Translations under genes and position numbers: made by a program
Assembly: GCA_018333515.1 (NCBI GenBank)
Contig: JAGXSZ010000022.1
Span: 101,208-165,207 of the forward strand
Reading direction: 5' to 3'
DNA: 64,000 bases
Source: Actinomycetota bacterium
Lineage (GTDB): Bacteria > Actinomycetota > Aquicultoria > Aquicultorales > Aquicultoraceae
Notes under the pieces: model-generated
What the model was told of the DNA's origin: nothing
What the model saw: the letters and a program-made list of their open reading frames with translations, nothing else
Databases searched by the model: none
Shown: positions 34,598 to 44,044 of the stretch, piece by piece
Layout of the letters: each line of letters starts with the position of its first letter
Position numbering within the stretch: position 1 is the first letter of the stretch

Positions 34598-36370
34598 CTA
34601 ATTTAGCTTGATGTGCAATTCCCTGAGCTGCGGGTCGGTAACGGTGTCGGGCGCGCCCGTCATGAGGCACGAGCCCGTCTGCGTCTTCGGGAAAGCGATG
34701 ACCTCTCGAATGGTCTTCTTCTTCATCAGCGTCGCCACCAGCCTATCGAGGCCTATCGCCAGGCCGCCATGGGGCGGCGCGCCGTATTGGAACGCCTCCA
34801 GCAAGAACCCGAACTTCTCGCGCGCGTCTTCGATATCTAGTCCGAGCAGGCCGAATATCTTCTCCTGCAACTCCTCGTCGTAGATTCTAAGGCTTCCTCC
34901 TCCCACCTCGACGCCGTTGATAATAATATCATAAGCGTAAGAGTGGACCTTTAGCGGCTCGGAATCGAGGAGCGGAATGTGCTCTTTTTTCGGCATCGTA
35001 AACGGGTGGTGGTTCGAGCTTAGTCGCCCGTTCGTCTCGTCCCACTCGAAGAGCGGACAATCGACCAGCCACATGAATTTGAAATCATCGGGGTCGATCA
35101 AACCGAGTTCGCTGCCTAAGCGCAGCCTGAGCGCCCCGAGGACCGTCGAGGCTTTGACCGGCGTGTCCGCGGCGAACATGCAGAGGTCGCCGGGCTTGGC
35201 GTGGAGGCGCGTTAGAATCGATTCGAGCTGCTCTTCGGAGAAGAACTTCGCAATCGGTGAGCGGATGTTCCCCTCGGCCTCGATAGCGACCCAGGCCAAG
35301 CCTTTCGCCCCGTGCTCGACCGCGTATTCGGTCAATTCCTCGATTTGGCCGCGTGAATAAGTCGCGCAGCCCGGCGCGCAGATGCCGCGCACCGCCCCGC
35401 CGTTCTTGACCGCGTCGGCGAAGACCTTGAAATCGACGCCGCCCGCTATATCGCTGACATCCCGTATCTCCATCCCGAAGCGCAAGTCGGGCTTGTCGCT
35501 GCCGTATTTGGCGATGGCCTCGTCGAAGGGCATCCGCATGATGGGCTCGCCGATATCGACGCCGATCAGCGAGAAGACCTCTTTTAGCATGCCCTCGATT
35601 AGCGCGATGACGCCTTCGACGTCCATAAACGACATCTCCATATCGATTTGGGTGTGCTCGGGCTGCCTATCGGCGCGCAGATCCTCGTCGCGAAAAGCGC
35701 GGGCGAACTGGAAGTAGCGCTCGATACCGGCTACCATGAGCACCTGTTTGAAGAGCTGCGGCGACTGCGGCAACGCGTAGAAATGGTGCGGTTGCATACG
35801 GCTCGGCACAAGGAAGTCGCGTGCGCCCTCCGGTGTGCTCTTGGTGAGCATGGGTGTCTCCACCTCGATAAAGCCGTTCTCATCGAGGTAATTGCGGACG
35901 GTTTTGACTATGTTGTGGCGCATGATGAGGTTGTCCTGCATCTCCGAGCGGCGCAAATCCACGTAGCGATAGCGTAGGCGCAAGCTTTCATCGCTCGGCG
36001 CGTCGCTGTCGATTTCAAACGGAGGCGTCTTCGATTTATTGAGGATTTCGATATTGTCGGCCTCGACCTCAACCTCTCCGGTCGCGAGCCCCGGGTTTAT
36101 CGTCCCCTCGGGTCTCACCCGCACCTTGCCGTTGACCGACACGACATACTCGCTCCGTACCTTCCGCGCTTCTTCAAACGCGCATGCCATGCTCGGGTCG
36201 ATGACGACCTGGACAACCCCCGAGCGGTCGCGTATGTCGAGAAATATCAGCCCTCCGTGGTCGCGCCTCGTCTGTGCCCAACCGGCCAGCACGACAGCCG
36301 CCCCGACATCGTCTTTCTTAAGAACGCCGCACGCGTGCGTCCTCGTCGCATACTTTGCCAGACTCTCCAT
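34598..36370 (-). CDS. aspS: aspartyl-tRNA synthetase (probably non-discriminating)
   Basis: Class II synthetase of the 590-residue bacterial type with the GAD insertion. Motifs: an OB-fold anticodon domain with GWAQTRRDHGGLIFLDIRDR, a class II motif 2 region FRDEDLRADRQPEHTQID, and motif 3 GLAIGLDRLVATLM. His38 in the RRDHGG segment corresponds to His31 of P. aeruginosa AspRS, a residue linked to charging both tRNA-Asp and tRNA-Asn, whereas E. coli has Leu. A GatCAB amidotransferase would then be needed elsewhere. It follows hisS in the same direction. Confidence 0.96.
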   Translation of the reverse strand: MESLAKYATRTHACGVLKKDDVGAAVVLAGWAQTRRDHGGLIFLDIRDRSGVVQVVIDPSMACAFEEARKVRSEYVVSVNGKVRVRPEGTINPGLATGEVEVEADNIEILNKSKTPPFEIDSDAPSDESLRLRYRYVDLRRSEMQDNLIMRHNIVKTVRNYLDENGFIEVETPMLTKSTPEGARDFLVPSRMQPHHFYALPQSPQLFKQVLMVAGIERYFQFARAFRDEDLRADRQPEHTQIDMEMSFMDVEGVIALIEGMLKEVFSLIGVDIGEPIMRMPFDEAIAKYGSDKPDLRFGMEIRDVSDIAGGVDFKVFADAVKNGGAVRGICAPGCATYSRGQIEELTEYAVEHGAKGLAWVAIEAEGNIRSPIAKFFSEEQLESILTRLHAKPGDLCMFAADTPVKASTVLGALRLRLGSELGLIDPDDFKFMWLVDCPLFEWDETNGRLSSNHHPFTMPKKEHIPLLDSEPLKVHSYAYDIIINGVEVGGGSLRIYDEELQEKIFGLLGLDIEDAREKFGFLLEAFQYGAPPHGGLAIGLDRLVATLMKKKTIREVIAFPKTQTGSCLMTGAPDTVTDPQLRELHIKLN

Positions 36371-36446
36371 TAATATCGCTCCAGTTTAAAGTGACTTACC
36401 TTACTCGCGTTCTTGAATATTCGACAACGGCTCGATTGCCGGTGCG

Positions 36447-37718
36447 TTAATTGGCTGCGCCGACGAGGCCGGTGAGGTGTTCGACCAGTTCGTTTAGTTT
36501 TACCTCTACCTGCGCGCCGTCCTCCATATCCTTTACCACAACGGCGCCCGCCTCAAGCTCGCGCGAGCCTAGAAAAACAAAATACCTGACGCCCCGGCGA
36601 TTTGCCGCCTTGAGCTGGGCTTTGAGGCTTCTGTCCATATAGTCGATATCCGCGCTTATATCGTTTGCCCGGAGTTCATATAGTATGTTGACCGCGGCGT
36701 GTTTCGCCGCCGGGTCGGCCACCGCTATAAAGACCTCGGTCGTATTTTCGTCAACATCGAAGGCGCCCTCTTTTTCGACGGCGAGCGCGAGCCGCTCGGT
36801 GCCGAGCGCGAAACCGATTCCCGGTGTCGACGGACCGCCGAACTCCTCGACGAGCTTGTTATATCTGCCGCCCCCGCCTATCGCGTTCTGCGCTCCGAGC
36901 AGCGGGCTAACGATTTCGAAGGTCGTTTTGGTGTAATAATCTAGGCCGCGCACCAGCTCGGGTTTGATTACGTAGTTGACGCATTGCATCTCAAGATAGT
37001 GTTTTACCTCGTCGAAGTGGTTGCGGCAGCTTTCGCAGAGATGGTCGATTAATTTCGGCGCATCCGACATAACTGCTTGGCATGTCTCGTTCTTGCAATC
37101 GAAGAGGCGCAACGGGTTGAGGTCGACGCGTTTTACACAGTCGTTGCAGAGACTTTCGCGCTTCGCTTCAGCGTATGCCTTGAGCGTCTCGATATATTGC
37201 GGGCGGTCGTTTTCGCAGCCCATGCTATTGATATAGAGTGTCAGCTCTTTCAGCCCTACCGCTTTGAAGTAGTTTACAAGAAGCAGAATCGACTCGGCAT
37301 CGAGTGCCGGGTCGTCGGAGCCGATAGCTTCGACGCCTATCTGCCAAAACTGGCGAAACCGCCCTGCTTGCGGGCGTTCATAGCGAAACATCGGTCCGGT
37401 GTAATAGAGCTTGACCGGCTGCGGGAGCTGGTTCATATTTTGCTCGACATACGACCGTATGACCGGGGCCGTCCCCTCGGGGCGCAGCGTGAGACTCCGT
37501 TTGCCCTTGTCCTCGAAGGTATACATCTCTTTTTGAACGATATCGGTCGACGAGCCTATGCCGCGCGTAAAGACTTCGGTATGCTCAAAAATCGGCGTGA
37601 TTATTGGTTTGTATCCGTACTTCTCGAACAACTCGACCGCTTTGCGCTCAAGATATTGCCATTTTACGGCTACATCGGGAACGATGTCGGTTGTCCCTTT
37701 CGGTACTTTAAATTGCAA
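36447..37718 (-). CDS. hisS: histidyl-tRNA synthetase
   Basis: Charges tRNA-His. Class II motifs: RPEGTAPVIRSYVEQ and RYERPQAGRFRQFWQIG (motif 2), GGGGRYNKLVEEFGG, and GIGFALGTERLA (motif 3). A TTG start at 37718 is preferred: it follows AAGGAGG by 8 nt and gives the family N-terminus (QFKVPKGTTDIVP), 423 residues. The frame otherwise runs to 37760. It includes a cysteine-rich stretch (CNDCVKRVDLNPLRLFDCKNETC) typical of Firmicute-type HisRS. It lies between the MBL hydrolase and aspS. Confidence 0.96.
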   Translation of the reverse strand: MQFKVPKGTTDIVPDVAVKWQYLERKAVELFEKYGYKPIITPIFEHTEVFTRGIGSSTDIVQKEMYTFEDKGKRSLTLRPEGTAPVIRSYVEQNMNQLPQPVKLYYTGPMFRYERPQAGRFRQFWQIGVEAIGSDDPALDAESILLLVNYFKAVGLKELTLYINSMGCENDRPQYIETLKAYAEAKRESLCNDCVKRVDLNPLRLFDCKNETCQAVMSDAPKLIDHLCESCRNHFDEVKHYLEMQCVNYVIKPELVRGLDYYTKTTFEIVSPLLGAQNAIGGGGRYNKLVEEFGGPSTPGIGFALGTERLALAVEKEGAFDVDENTTEVFIAVADPAAKHAAVNILYELRANDISADIDYMDRSLKAQLKAANRRGVRYFVFLGSRELEAGAVVVKDMEDGAQVEVKLNELVEHLTGLVGAAN

Positions 37719-37817
37719 GCTCTTTGCCTCCTTAAAAGACAATGTCGGGCGCGCGTCCATCCACCTTGTCGATTGGATAATACGAGTCGTTTACGCGCGT
37801 CACATTATGCGTGTGCC

Positions 37818-38441
37818 TCAATCGAAATACGGGTTCTCTCGTTTTTCGGCGCCGACACTCGTCGCCGGGCCGTGTCCGGGATAGACCTTGACTTGGTCGG
37901 GATAGATAAAAATCCGCTCCCTCACAGATTTTAACAGTCCTTCATGCGAACCGCCAGGAAAGTCCGTCCTGCCGATTGAGCGCTGAAACAAGAGGTCCCC
38001 GGTGAAAAGGTGGTCGTCGACGCGTATGGTGATGCTCCCCGGGCTGTGACCCGGTGTGTGCAACACTTCGGCCTCGTGGTCTCCGAATTTGATGCGTTGA
38101 CCGTCATCGAGTTCGATCACGGTCGCCGGGTCGACATTTACGACGTCTCCGAAGATATAAGCAAGGCTAAGTTTCGGGTCGGTTATCGCGTCCCGGTCGA
38201 GCGCGTGTATTCCAATCCGCGCACCGGTCTCGCGGGCTAGTTCCGCGGCCGCCGCATAGTGGTCCCAGTGGGCATGGGTGAGGATGATATATTTTACGGT
38301 CAGGTCCTGCGCGGCAATCGTGTCGAGAATCATCTGGGCGTTGCCGCCGGGGTCTATGACAATCGTCTCTCCTCCCGATTCCGCCGCCACTATATAGCAA
38401 TTCGCGTCGATATCGCCTACAACAAGTGTCTCAAGATACAT
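37818..38441 (-). CDS. MBL-fold metallo-hydrolase (glyoxalase II-like)
   Basis: A 207-residue metallo-beta-lactamase-fold hydrolase. Metal ligands: THAHWDH (about 55-61), HTPGHSPGS near 131-139, FTGDLLF and the C-terminal PGHGPATSV. Small proteins of this class between rel and hisS are common and are often annotated as hydroxyacylglutathione hydrolase-like, but the true substrate is unknown. It is 80 bp downstream of rel and 100 bp upstream of hisS. Confidence 0.9.
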   Translation of the reverse strand: MYLETLVVGDIDANCYIVAAESGGETIVIDPGGNAQMILDTIAAQDLTVKYIILTHAHWDHYAAAAELARETGARIGIHALDRDAITDPKLSLAYIFGDVVNVDPATVIELDDGQRIKFGDHEAEVLHTPGHSPGSITIRVDDHLFTGDLLFQRSIGRTDFPGGSHEGLLKSVRERIFIYPDQVKVYPGHGPATSVGAEKRENPYFD

Positions 38442-38521
38442 TTTGTCTCCCTTATCTATCTTTTGAAGCGCGGCTCTCTCCGCGCCGCCGTTTTTCGCGC
38501 CCCGGGCGCAGCCGCCGCAGG

Positions 38522-40786
38522 CTAGCGCTTCCCGCCGCCCTCATCGCCCGACTTCGCTACGATTTTCTGGCGGCGCGGCGTATTCGGCTCTACACGATAG
38601 ACCTCATAGACCGCCGGCACCTTTCGCACATTACCGATTATCGTCTGGAGGTGGCTGATGTCGCCAATCTCGAAGACGAACCGCAGAACCGCGATGTGTT
38701 CCCTGTTAGTCGTGACCGCCGCCGAAAGAATGTTGACTCCCGCGTCGCCCAAGACCGTGCTGACGTCGCGTAAGAGTTTCGGCCTGTCGAGCGCCTCGAT
38801 TTCCACCTCTACCTGGAACGCGGATGGCCTGCGCTCATCCCAGGAGACCTCTATCAGCCTATCCGGCGCGGTCTGTTTTAACTGTTTGGCGTTGGAGCAA
38901 TCGCTTCTGTGAACCGAGACACCCCTGCCCCTGGTCACAAAGCCCATGATGTCGTCGCCGGGTACCGGGTTGCAGCAGTGCGCGACCCGCACGAGGACGT
39001 CGTCGAGGCCTTTGACGATGACACCCGAACGGCTTACCCGACGCGGTTTGCGTTTCTGGGTAATTTCGAGTTGAAGCTCTTCAATCCCGTAATCGGCCTC
39101 CGCCCTTTCGCCGTCTTTGCTTTTGGCGATTGCGTCGGCAATCCGACCCACGACCTGCTTGGCAGAGGTTTTACCAGCCCCGATGCTCGCGTAGACATCT
39201 TCAATCCTCGTGAAGTTGAGTTCTTTGACGACCGCTTCGAGCACCTTAACGGTCATCGGCGATTTCATCCCTGTCTCTATTTTGCGCAGCTCTTTCTGGA
39301 GCATATCGCGACCCGCATCTTCGCTCTCCTCGCGGTTCTCTTTGGTGAACCATTGGCGAATCTTGTTCCTGGCGCGCGAGCTTTTTACTATCTTGAGCCA
39401 GTCTTTGCTCGGGCCCGAGGTCGTCTTGGAGGTCAAGATTTCGACGAAGTCCCCTGTCTTCAGCTTATATTCGAGCGTGACTATCTGGTTGTTTACTTTA
39501 GCCCCGATACACCTATGCCCCACGTCGGTGTGGATGGTGTACGCGAAATCCAGCGGGGTCGAGCCGGCCGGCAGGTTTATGACGTCGCCTTTTGGCGTAA
39601 AGACATAGACCTCGTCCTGGAAGAGGTCTATCTTGAGCGACTCCATAAAATCGCGCGGGTCGTTCAGCTCACTTTGCCATTCAAGCATCTGGCGCAACCA
39701 GATGAGGCGCTCGTCGAACTTATCCTCTTTTCCGCCTTCTTTATAATGCCAGTGCGCCGCGATTCCGTATTCGGCGGTGCGGTGCATCTGGTAGGTGCGT
39801 ATCTGTATTTCGAGAGGCTTTCCCATCGGGCCGACGACAGTCGTGTGGAGCGACTGGTACATGTTGAACTTGGGCATCGCCACAAAATCTTTAAAACGCC
39901 CCGGCACCGGCTTCCACATCGCGTGGATTATACCGAGCGCGCCGTAGCAGTCTTTTATCGAATCGACGAGTACGCGAACGGCCGAAAGGTCGTAAATCTC
40001 GCTGAAATCTCGCCCCTTCTTGACCATCTTCTCGTAGATGCTGTAAAAATGCTTGGGGCGCCCGCTTATCTCCGCTTCGATATGGACGGCTTTGAGTTCG
40101 CGGTCGAGCGCCTTTATGACATTTCTAAGGTACTCTTCGCGCTCGGAACGGCGCTCGGCGACCATGTTCTGTATTTTATCGTACATCTTTGTCTCTAACG
40201 CCTGAAAAGAGAGGTCTTCGAGTTCCCATTTGAGGGACATGATGCCGAGCCGGTGCGCGAGCGGCGCGTAAATTTCGAGGGTCTCCTCCGCTTTCAGCTG
40301 CTGTTTGGGCAAATCCAGGTGGCGGATGGTGCGCATATTATGGAGCCGGTCGGCCAGCTTGATGATGATTACCCTTATGTCTTTGGCCATGGCGATGAAC
40401 ATTTTTCGTAAGTTCTCCGCCTGCTCTTCCTCGCGGCTTCGAAATTCGATTTTGCCGAGCTTGGTGACGCCGTCGATGAGGGCGACGACGTCCTCGCTTA
40501 CCTCGTCTCGCAGGTCGTCCAGGGAGATGCTCGTATCCTCGACGACATCGTGGAGGAGCGCCGCCAAAATAGTCGTAGTATCCATACCTAAATCGGCGAG
40601 GATATCGGCGACCTCGACCGGGTGCGAGACAAAGTCCTCACCCGACTTCCTGTATTGGTCTACATGGAGTTTGCGGGCAAGATTGTATGCCTTGCGTATC
40701 GCATCGATATCGGCGCCCGGATTATATCGTTTTACTTTGTTTATGAGACTTCGGATTCTCGCCAAAATATCGCCCCCAGTATACAA
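38522..40786 (-). CDS. rel: bifunctional (p)ppGpp synthetase/hydrolase Rel
   Basis: Stringent-response enzyme of about 750 residues. Domain order: HD hydrolase (HPVEVADILADLG, LLHDVVEDTSIS), RelA/SpoT synthetase (GRPKHFYSIYEKM, YQSLHTTVVGPMG), TGS (VYVFTPKGDVINLPAGSTPLDFAY), a helical/zinc-finger region (VAHCCNPVPGDDIMGFVTRGRG) and ACT (RPKLLRDVSTVLGDAGVNI). Both catalytic domains look intact. TTG 40786 or TTG 40765 are possible starts; the second follows a G-rich stretch and gives MARIRSLINKVKRY. Confidence 0.96.
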   Translation of the reverse strand: MYTGGDILARIRSLINKVKRYNPGADIDAIRKAYNLARKLHVDQYRKSGEDFVSHPVEVADILADLGMDTTTILAALLHDVVEDTSISLDDLRDEVSEDVVALIDGVTKLGKIEFRSREEEQAENLRKMFIAMAKDIRVIIIKLADRLHNMRTIRHLDLPKQQLKAEETLEIYAPLAHRLGIMSLKWELEDLSFQALETKMYDKIQNMVAERRSEREEYLRNVIKALDRELKAVHIEAEISGRPKHFYSIYEKMVKKGRDFSEIYDLSAVRVLVDSIKDCYGALGIIHAMWKPVPGRFKDFVAMPKFNMYQSLHTTVVGPMGKPLEIQIRTYQMHRTAEYGIAAHWHYKEGGKEDKFDERLIWLRQMLEWQSELNDPRDFMESLKIDLFQDEVYVFTPKGDVINLPAGSTPLDFAYTIHTDVGHRCIGAKVNNQIVTLEYKLKTGDFVEILTSKTTSGPSKDWLKIVKSSRARNKIRQWFTKENREESEDAGRDMLQKELRKIETGMKSPMTVKVLEAVVKELNFTRIEDVYASIGAGKTSAKQVVGRIADAIAKSKDGERAEADYGIEELQLEITQKRKPRRVSRSGVIVKGLDDVLVRVAHCCNPVPGDDIMGFVTRGRGVSVHRSDCSNAKQLKQTAPDRLIEVSWDERRPSAFQVEVEIEALDRPKLLRDVSTVLGDAGVNILSAAVTTNREHIAVLRFVFEIGDISHLQTIIGNVRKVPAVYEVYRVEPNTPRRQKIVAKSGDEGGGKR

Positions 40787-40988
40787 GATTTTAGCAGATA
40801 ACCGGGGCCCTTAATAGACAACGCGCATGATGTTATGAGGGCCTGCCCGCCATACCGGGGCTTATCTTTTTATGCTATTCCCAGGCAAATATGGTAGATT
40901 ATAAACGTCGGCCCTACGCGTAACCATGATTTATAATCCCGCGTCGCCTTTTGTTTCAATGTTTTAGACCATTTGGAGGATAGCGCTT

Positions 40989-42968
40989 GTGGAACTAGCA
41001 TTCTTGCAGGACATCGTCGCTGTATTCGCGCTGGCTATAATTATAATCTTCTTCTGCCATCGGCTTCGCATCCCGACGATAGTCGGCTTTCTGGTCACCG
41101 GCATACTCGCCGGCCCCCATGTATTCGGAATCATCAGCGCCGATCATGACGTCGAGAGTCTGGCTGAAATCGGCGTCGTCCTTCTGCTCTTCACTATCGG
41201 CTTGGAATTCTCGTTCAAGCATCTGCTCCAAATCAAGAAATCGGTGCTCTTGGGCGGCTCGCTCCAGGTAGTCCTAACGTTCTTGGCCGGTTTCGGGATT
41301 GCCGCGCAATTGGGGCGGCCCTTCGGCCAATCGGTCTTCATCGGCTTTCTGCTCTCGCTCAGCAGTACCGCTATCGTTATGAAGCTCATCCAAGAGAGGG
41401 CCGAGATAGACAGCCCGCATGGGCGAACCGCGCTCGGAATTCTTATCTTCCAGGATATAATCATCGTGCCGATGATTCTCTTTACACCGCTACTCGCCGG
41501 CGCCCAGGATGATGTCTGGGCGTCGCTCTTAATACTTCTGGGTAAGGGTATAGCGATAATCGCGCTGGTTATAGTGAGCGCCCGGTGGCTCGCGCCGTAT
41601 CTCTTATACCAAATCGCGCGCACCCGCGACCGCGAACTCTTTCTCTTCGGCATCATGGTTCTCGGCCTCGCGGTGGCGTGGCTTACATCGAGCGTGGGGC
41701 TTTCGCTCGCTCTCGGAGCGTTCCTGGCGGGCCTTATCATATCCGAATCCGAATATAGCCATCAGGCACTCGGCAACATCCTGCCGTTTAAGGATATCTT
41801 TACGAGCTTCTTCTTTATTTCTATCGGCATGCTCCTCGATGCCGAGGTCATCCTCGCTCAACCGCTCTTCATCGCTTTCATCACGTTAGGCGTACTGCTG
41901 CTCAAGGCCGTTATCGCAAGCTTTTCGGTCGCGCTATTGGGGCTACCCATAAGAACCGCGATTCTCTCCGGATTCGCGCTCGGCCAGGTCGGCGAGTTCG
42001 CGTTTGTGCTGGCGGGTACCGGCACAACCTACGGCTTGCTCGCGGGCGATACCTATCAGCTCTTTCTCGCCGTATCTATCATGACGATGGCGCTGACACC
42101 GGTTATGATAGCGGTATCACCGCGTGCAGCGGATTTTGTGGCGGCGCTGCCTATGCCCGATAGAATCAAGTTCGGCTTCAGCCCGACCGTCTACAAAAAA
42201 GCCGAGTCCAAGGCGGAACATCTCGTTATTGTCGGCTTCGGTTTTAACGGCAGAAACGTAGCGCGCGCGGCCGCCGCCGCGAATATCCCCTACTACATAA
42301 TCGAAATGAACGCCGAGGCGGTAAGGGCCGAGCGAAAGCAAGGTGAGCCTATTATTTATGGCGACGCTACACACGAGGCGGTCCTGGAGCAAGTCGATAT
42401 ACAAGACGCGCGCGTCGTAGTCATCGCAATCTCCGACCCGGCGGCTACCAGGCGCATTACCGAGATTGTCCGGCGCCTTAGCCCGAAAGCTTATATTATC
42501 GTGAGAACGAGGTATGTGCTCGAACTCGAGCCGCTCCATGAAATCGGCGCCGACGAGGTGATTCCGGAAGAGTTTGAGACCTCGGTCGAGATTTTCACGC
42601 GCGTTCTTAAGAAATATCTGGTACCCGCCGACGAGATAGAGGAGTTCGTCGACGATGTTCGCGCCGGCAGTTATGAGATGTTTAGAAGCCTCTCTAAGCG
42701 GACGACGTCGTTCTCCGATTTCAAACTCCACCTGCCCGATATTCAGATAAGGACCTTTCGCATAGGCGAAAACTCCATCGTCAATGGGAAGACTCTCGGC
42801 GATATCGCGATGAGAAAGAGCTACGGGGTCTCTGTTCTCGCCATCCGCAGAGATGGCGAGATGATATCGAACCCGCATGGAGACACCGATGTTCATGCGG
42901 GAGACCTGGTCGTAGTGGTAGGGACGCGCGATAAAATAGTCACGGTCGCTCCGATGCTCAGAGGTTAG
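40989..42968 (+). CDS. KefB-type monovalent cation:proton antiporter with TrkA domains
   Basis: A 659-residue CPA2-family transporter. About twelve membrane helices span residues 1-390 (for example GVVLLLFTIGLEFSF and GRTALGILIFQDIIIVPMILF). An NAD-binding RCK/TrkA-N domain follows (LVIVGFGFNGRNVARAAAAA, IIYGDATHEAVLEQ) and then a TrkA-C domain (RTFRIGENSIVNGKTLGDIA). It exchanges K+ or Na+ for protons under nucleotide control. The start is GTG at 40989 with GGAGG 9 nt upstream. It is divergent from rel and followed by a strong terminator. Confidence 0.93.
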   Translation: MELAFLQDIVAVFALAIIIIFFCHRLRIPTIVGFLVTGILAGPHVFGIISADHDVESLAEIGVVLLLFTIGLEFSFKHLLQIKKSVLLGGSLQVVLTFLAGFGIAAQLGRPFGQSVFIGFLLSLSSTAIVMKLIQERAEIDSPHGRTALGILIFQDIIIVPMILFTPLLAGAQDDVWASLLILLGKGIAIIALVIVSARWLAPYLLYQIARTRDRELFLFGIMVLGLAVAWLTSSVGLSLALGAFLAGLIISESEYSHQALGNILPFKDIFTSFFFISIGMLLDAEVILAQPLFIAFITLGVLLLKAVIASFSVALLGLPIRTAILSGFALGQVGEFAFVLAGTGTTYGLLAGDTYQLFLAVSIMTMALTPVMIAVSPRAADFVAALPMPDRIKFGFSPTVYKKAESKAEHLVIVGFGFNGRNVARAAAAANIPYYIIEMNAEAVRAERKQGEPIIYGDATHEAVLEQVDIQDARVVVIAISDPAATRRITEIVRRLSPKAYIIVRTRYVLELEPLHEIGADEVIPEEFETSVEIFTRVLKKYLVPADEIEEFVDDVRAGSYEMFRSLSKRTTSFSDFKLHLPDIQIRTFRIGENSIVNGKTLGDIAMRKSYGVSVLAIRRDGEMISNPHGDTDVHAGDLVVVVGTRDKIVTVAPMLRG

Positions 42969-43004
42969 CTGTAGGCCTGGTTTTCCGCAATTCACGGAAT
43001 CGTT

Positions 43005-43040
43005 AAAGGCCCGCGATGTGCTCGCGGGCCTTCTATTTTA
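43005..43040 (+). terminator. intrinsic terminator of the antiporter gene
   Basis: GGCCCGCGA / TCGCGGGCC perfect 9-bp hairpin with a 5-nt loop, followed by TTCTATTTTA, 38 bp after the stop codon. Confidence 0.9.
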
Positions 43041-43087
43041 GTATTAGACGGCGTATTTTACGCTTGCGCTTCCAGGGCGTTTCGTAC

Positions 43088-44044
43088 CTACGACGTTGAA
43101 GCCCGTGCTATGGCGTCCTTGCCGTATTTGTTTTTCAAGTTGCGGTAATACGGCTCCGCCTCCTTCCAGACGACGAAGATCGGCGCGGCGAAGAATATCG
43201 ATGAGTACGCACCGACGATTGTCCCCACCATCAGCGCGAACGCGAAATCTTTCAAAGTCTCGCCACCGAAGAGCATGATCGCTACAATCGGCAGAAGCGT
43301 CGTCAACGAGGTGTTTACCGACCTCATGAAGACCTGATTGATCGACTTGTTCGCCATCGCCTCATAGGTCGTGCGAACTATGCCGGGGGAGTTCTCCTTG
43401 ATTCTATGGAAGACGACAATCGTGTCATAGAGCGAGTAGCCCAGGATAGTTATGAGCGCCGCTATCATGTTCGGGTTCACCTCACGCCCGACAAGCGCGT
43501 ATACTCCGGCCGTTATGATTATGTCGTGGAAGAGCGCGAGAATCGCCGCTACCGACATCTTGAACTCGTAGCGCACCGTGATAAAGACCAAGAGCAGGAT
43601 TAACGCGGCGACAAACGCGTACACCGCGCGCTCGGTAATTAGCGCTCCCCAACTCGCGTCGACCGTCTTCGTTTGCCGGTCGACAACACCGAATTTCGCG
43701 TCGAGCGCCTTGAAAAGCTCGGCCTCCTGCTCGGTCGATAGTTCCGTCGTGCGTAAGAGCATCATCGAACCCTTCGTTGTCGAGGTAAGCGCGCCCGCGT
43801 CGGTGCCGACGATGTTCTCTATAGGCTGAATCTTGCTCTCACCCAGTCCCTGCTCTTTAAGTACCGAGCGGATCTCCTCGACCGACGCGGCCTTTTCGAA
43901 CTTGACATCCGAGGAGCTTCCGCCTTTGAAATCGATACTATAGTTGAACCCTATTACCAGCATTCCGATGAGGCTCAACGCAAGCACTACTCCGGATATC
44001 GCAAACCACACATTCTTCTTGCCTAAGATATCGAGATTAAGCAT
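43088..44044 (-). CDS. secF: protein translocase subunit SecF
   Basis: Partner of SecD in the SecDF complex, which uses the proton gradient to pull exported proteins. A 318-residue protein with the SecF signature: N-terminal helix, FNYSIDFKGGSS at the periplasmic domain start, then five helices including AAILALFHDIIITAGVYALVG and SLYDTIVVFHRIKEN. Its start overlaps the secD stop by 8 bp. Confidence 0.96.
   Translation of the reverse strand: MLNLDILGKKNVWFAISGVVLALSLIGMLVIGFNYSIDFKGGSSSDVKFEKAASVEEIRSVLKEQGLGESKIQPIENIVGTDAGALTSTTKGSMMLLRTTELSTEQEAELFKALDAKFGVVDRQTKTVDASWGALITERAVYAFVAALILLLVFITVRYEFKMSVAAILALFHDIIITAGVYALVGREVNPNMIAALITILGYSLYDTIVVFHRIKENSPGIVRTTYEAMANKSINQVFMRSVNTSLTTLLPIVAIMLFGGETLKDFAFALMVGTIVGAYSSIFFAAPIFVVWKEAEPYYRNLKNKYGKDAIARASTS

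Noticed and set aside
38909..40198. Long plus-strand open frame of 429 codons
   Set aside because: It is the antisense of rel, which has full domain conservation; the GC-rich codons simply leave the opposite frame open.
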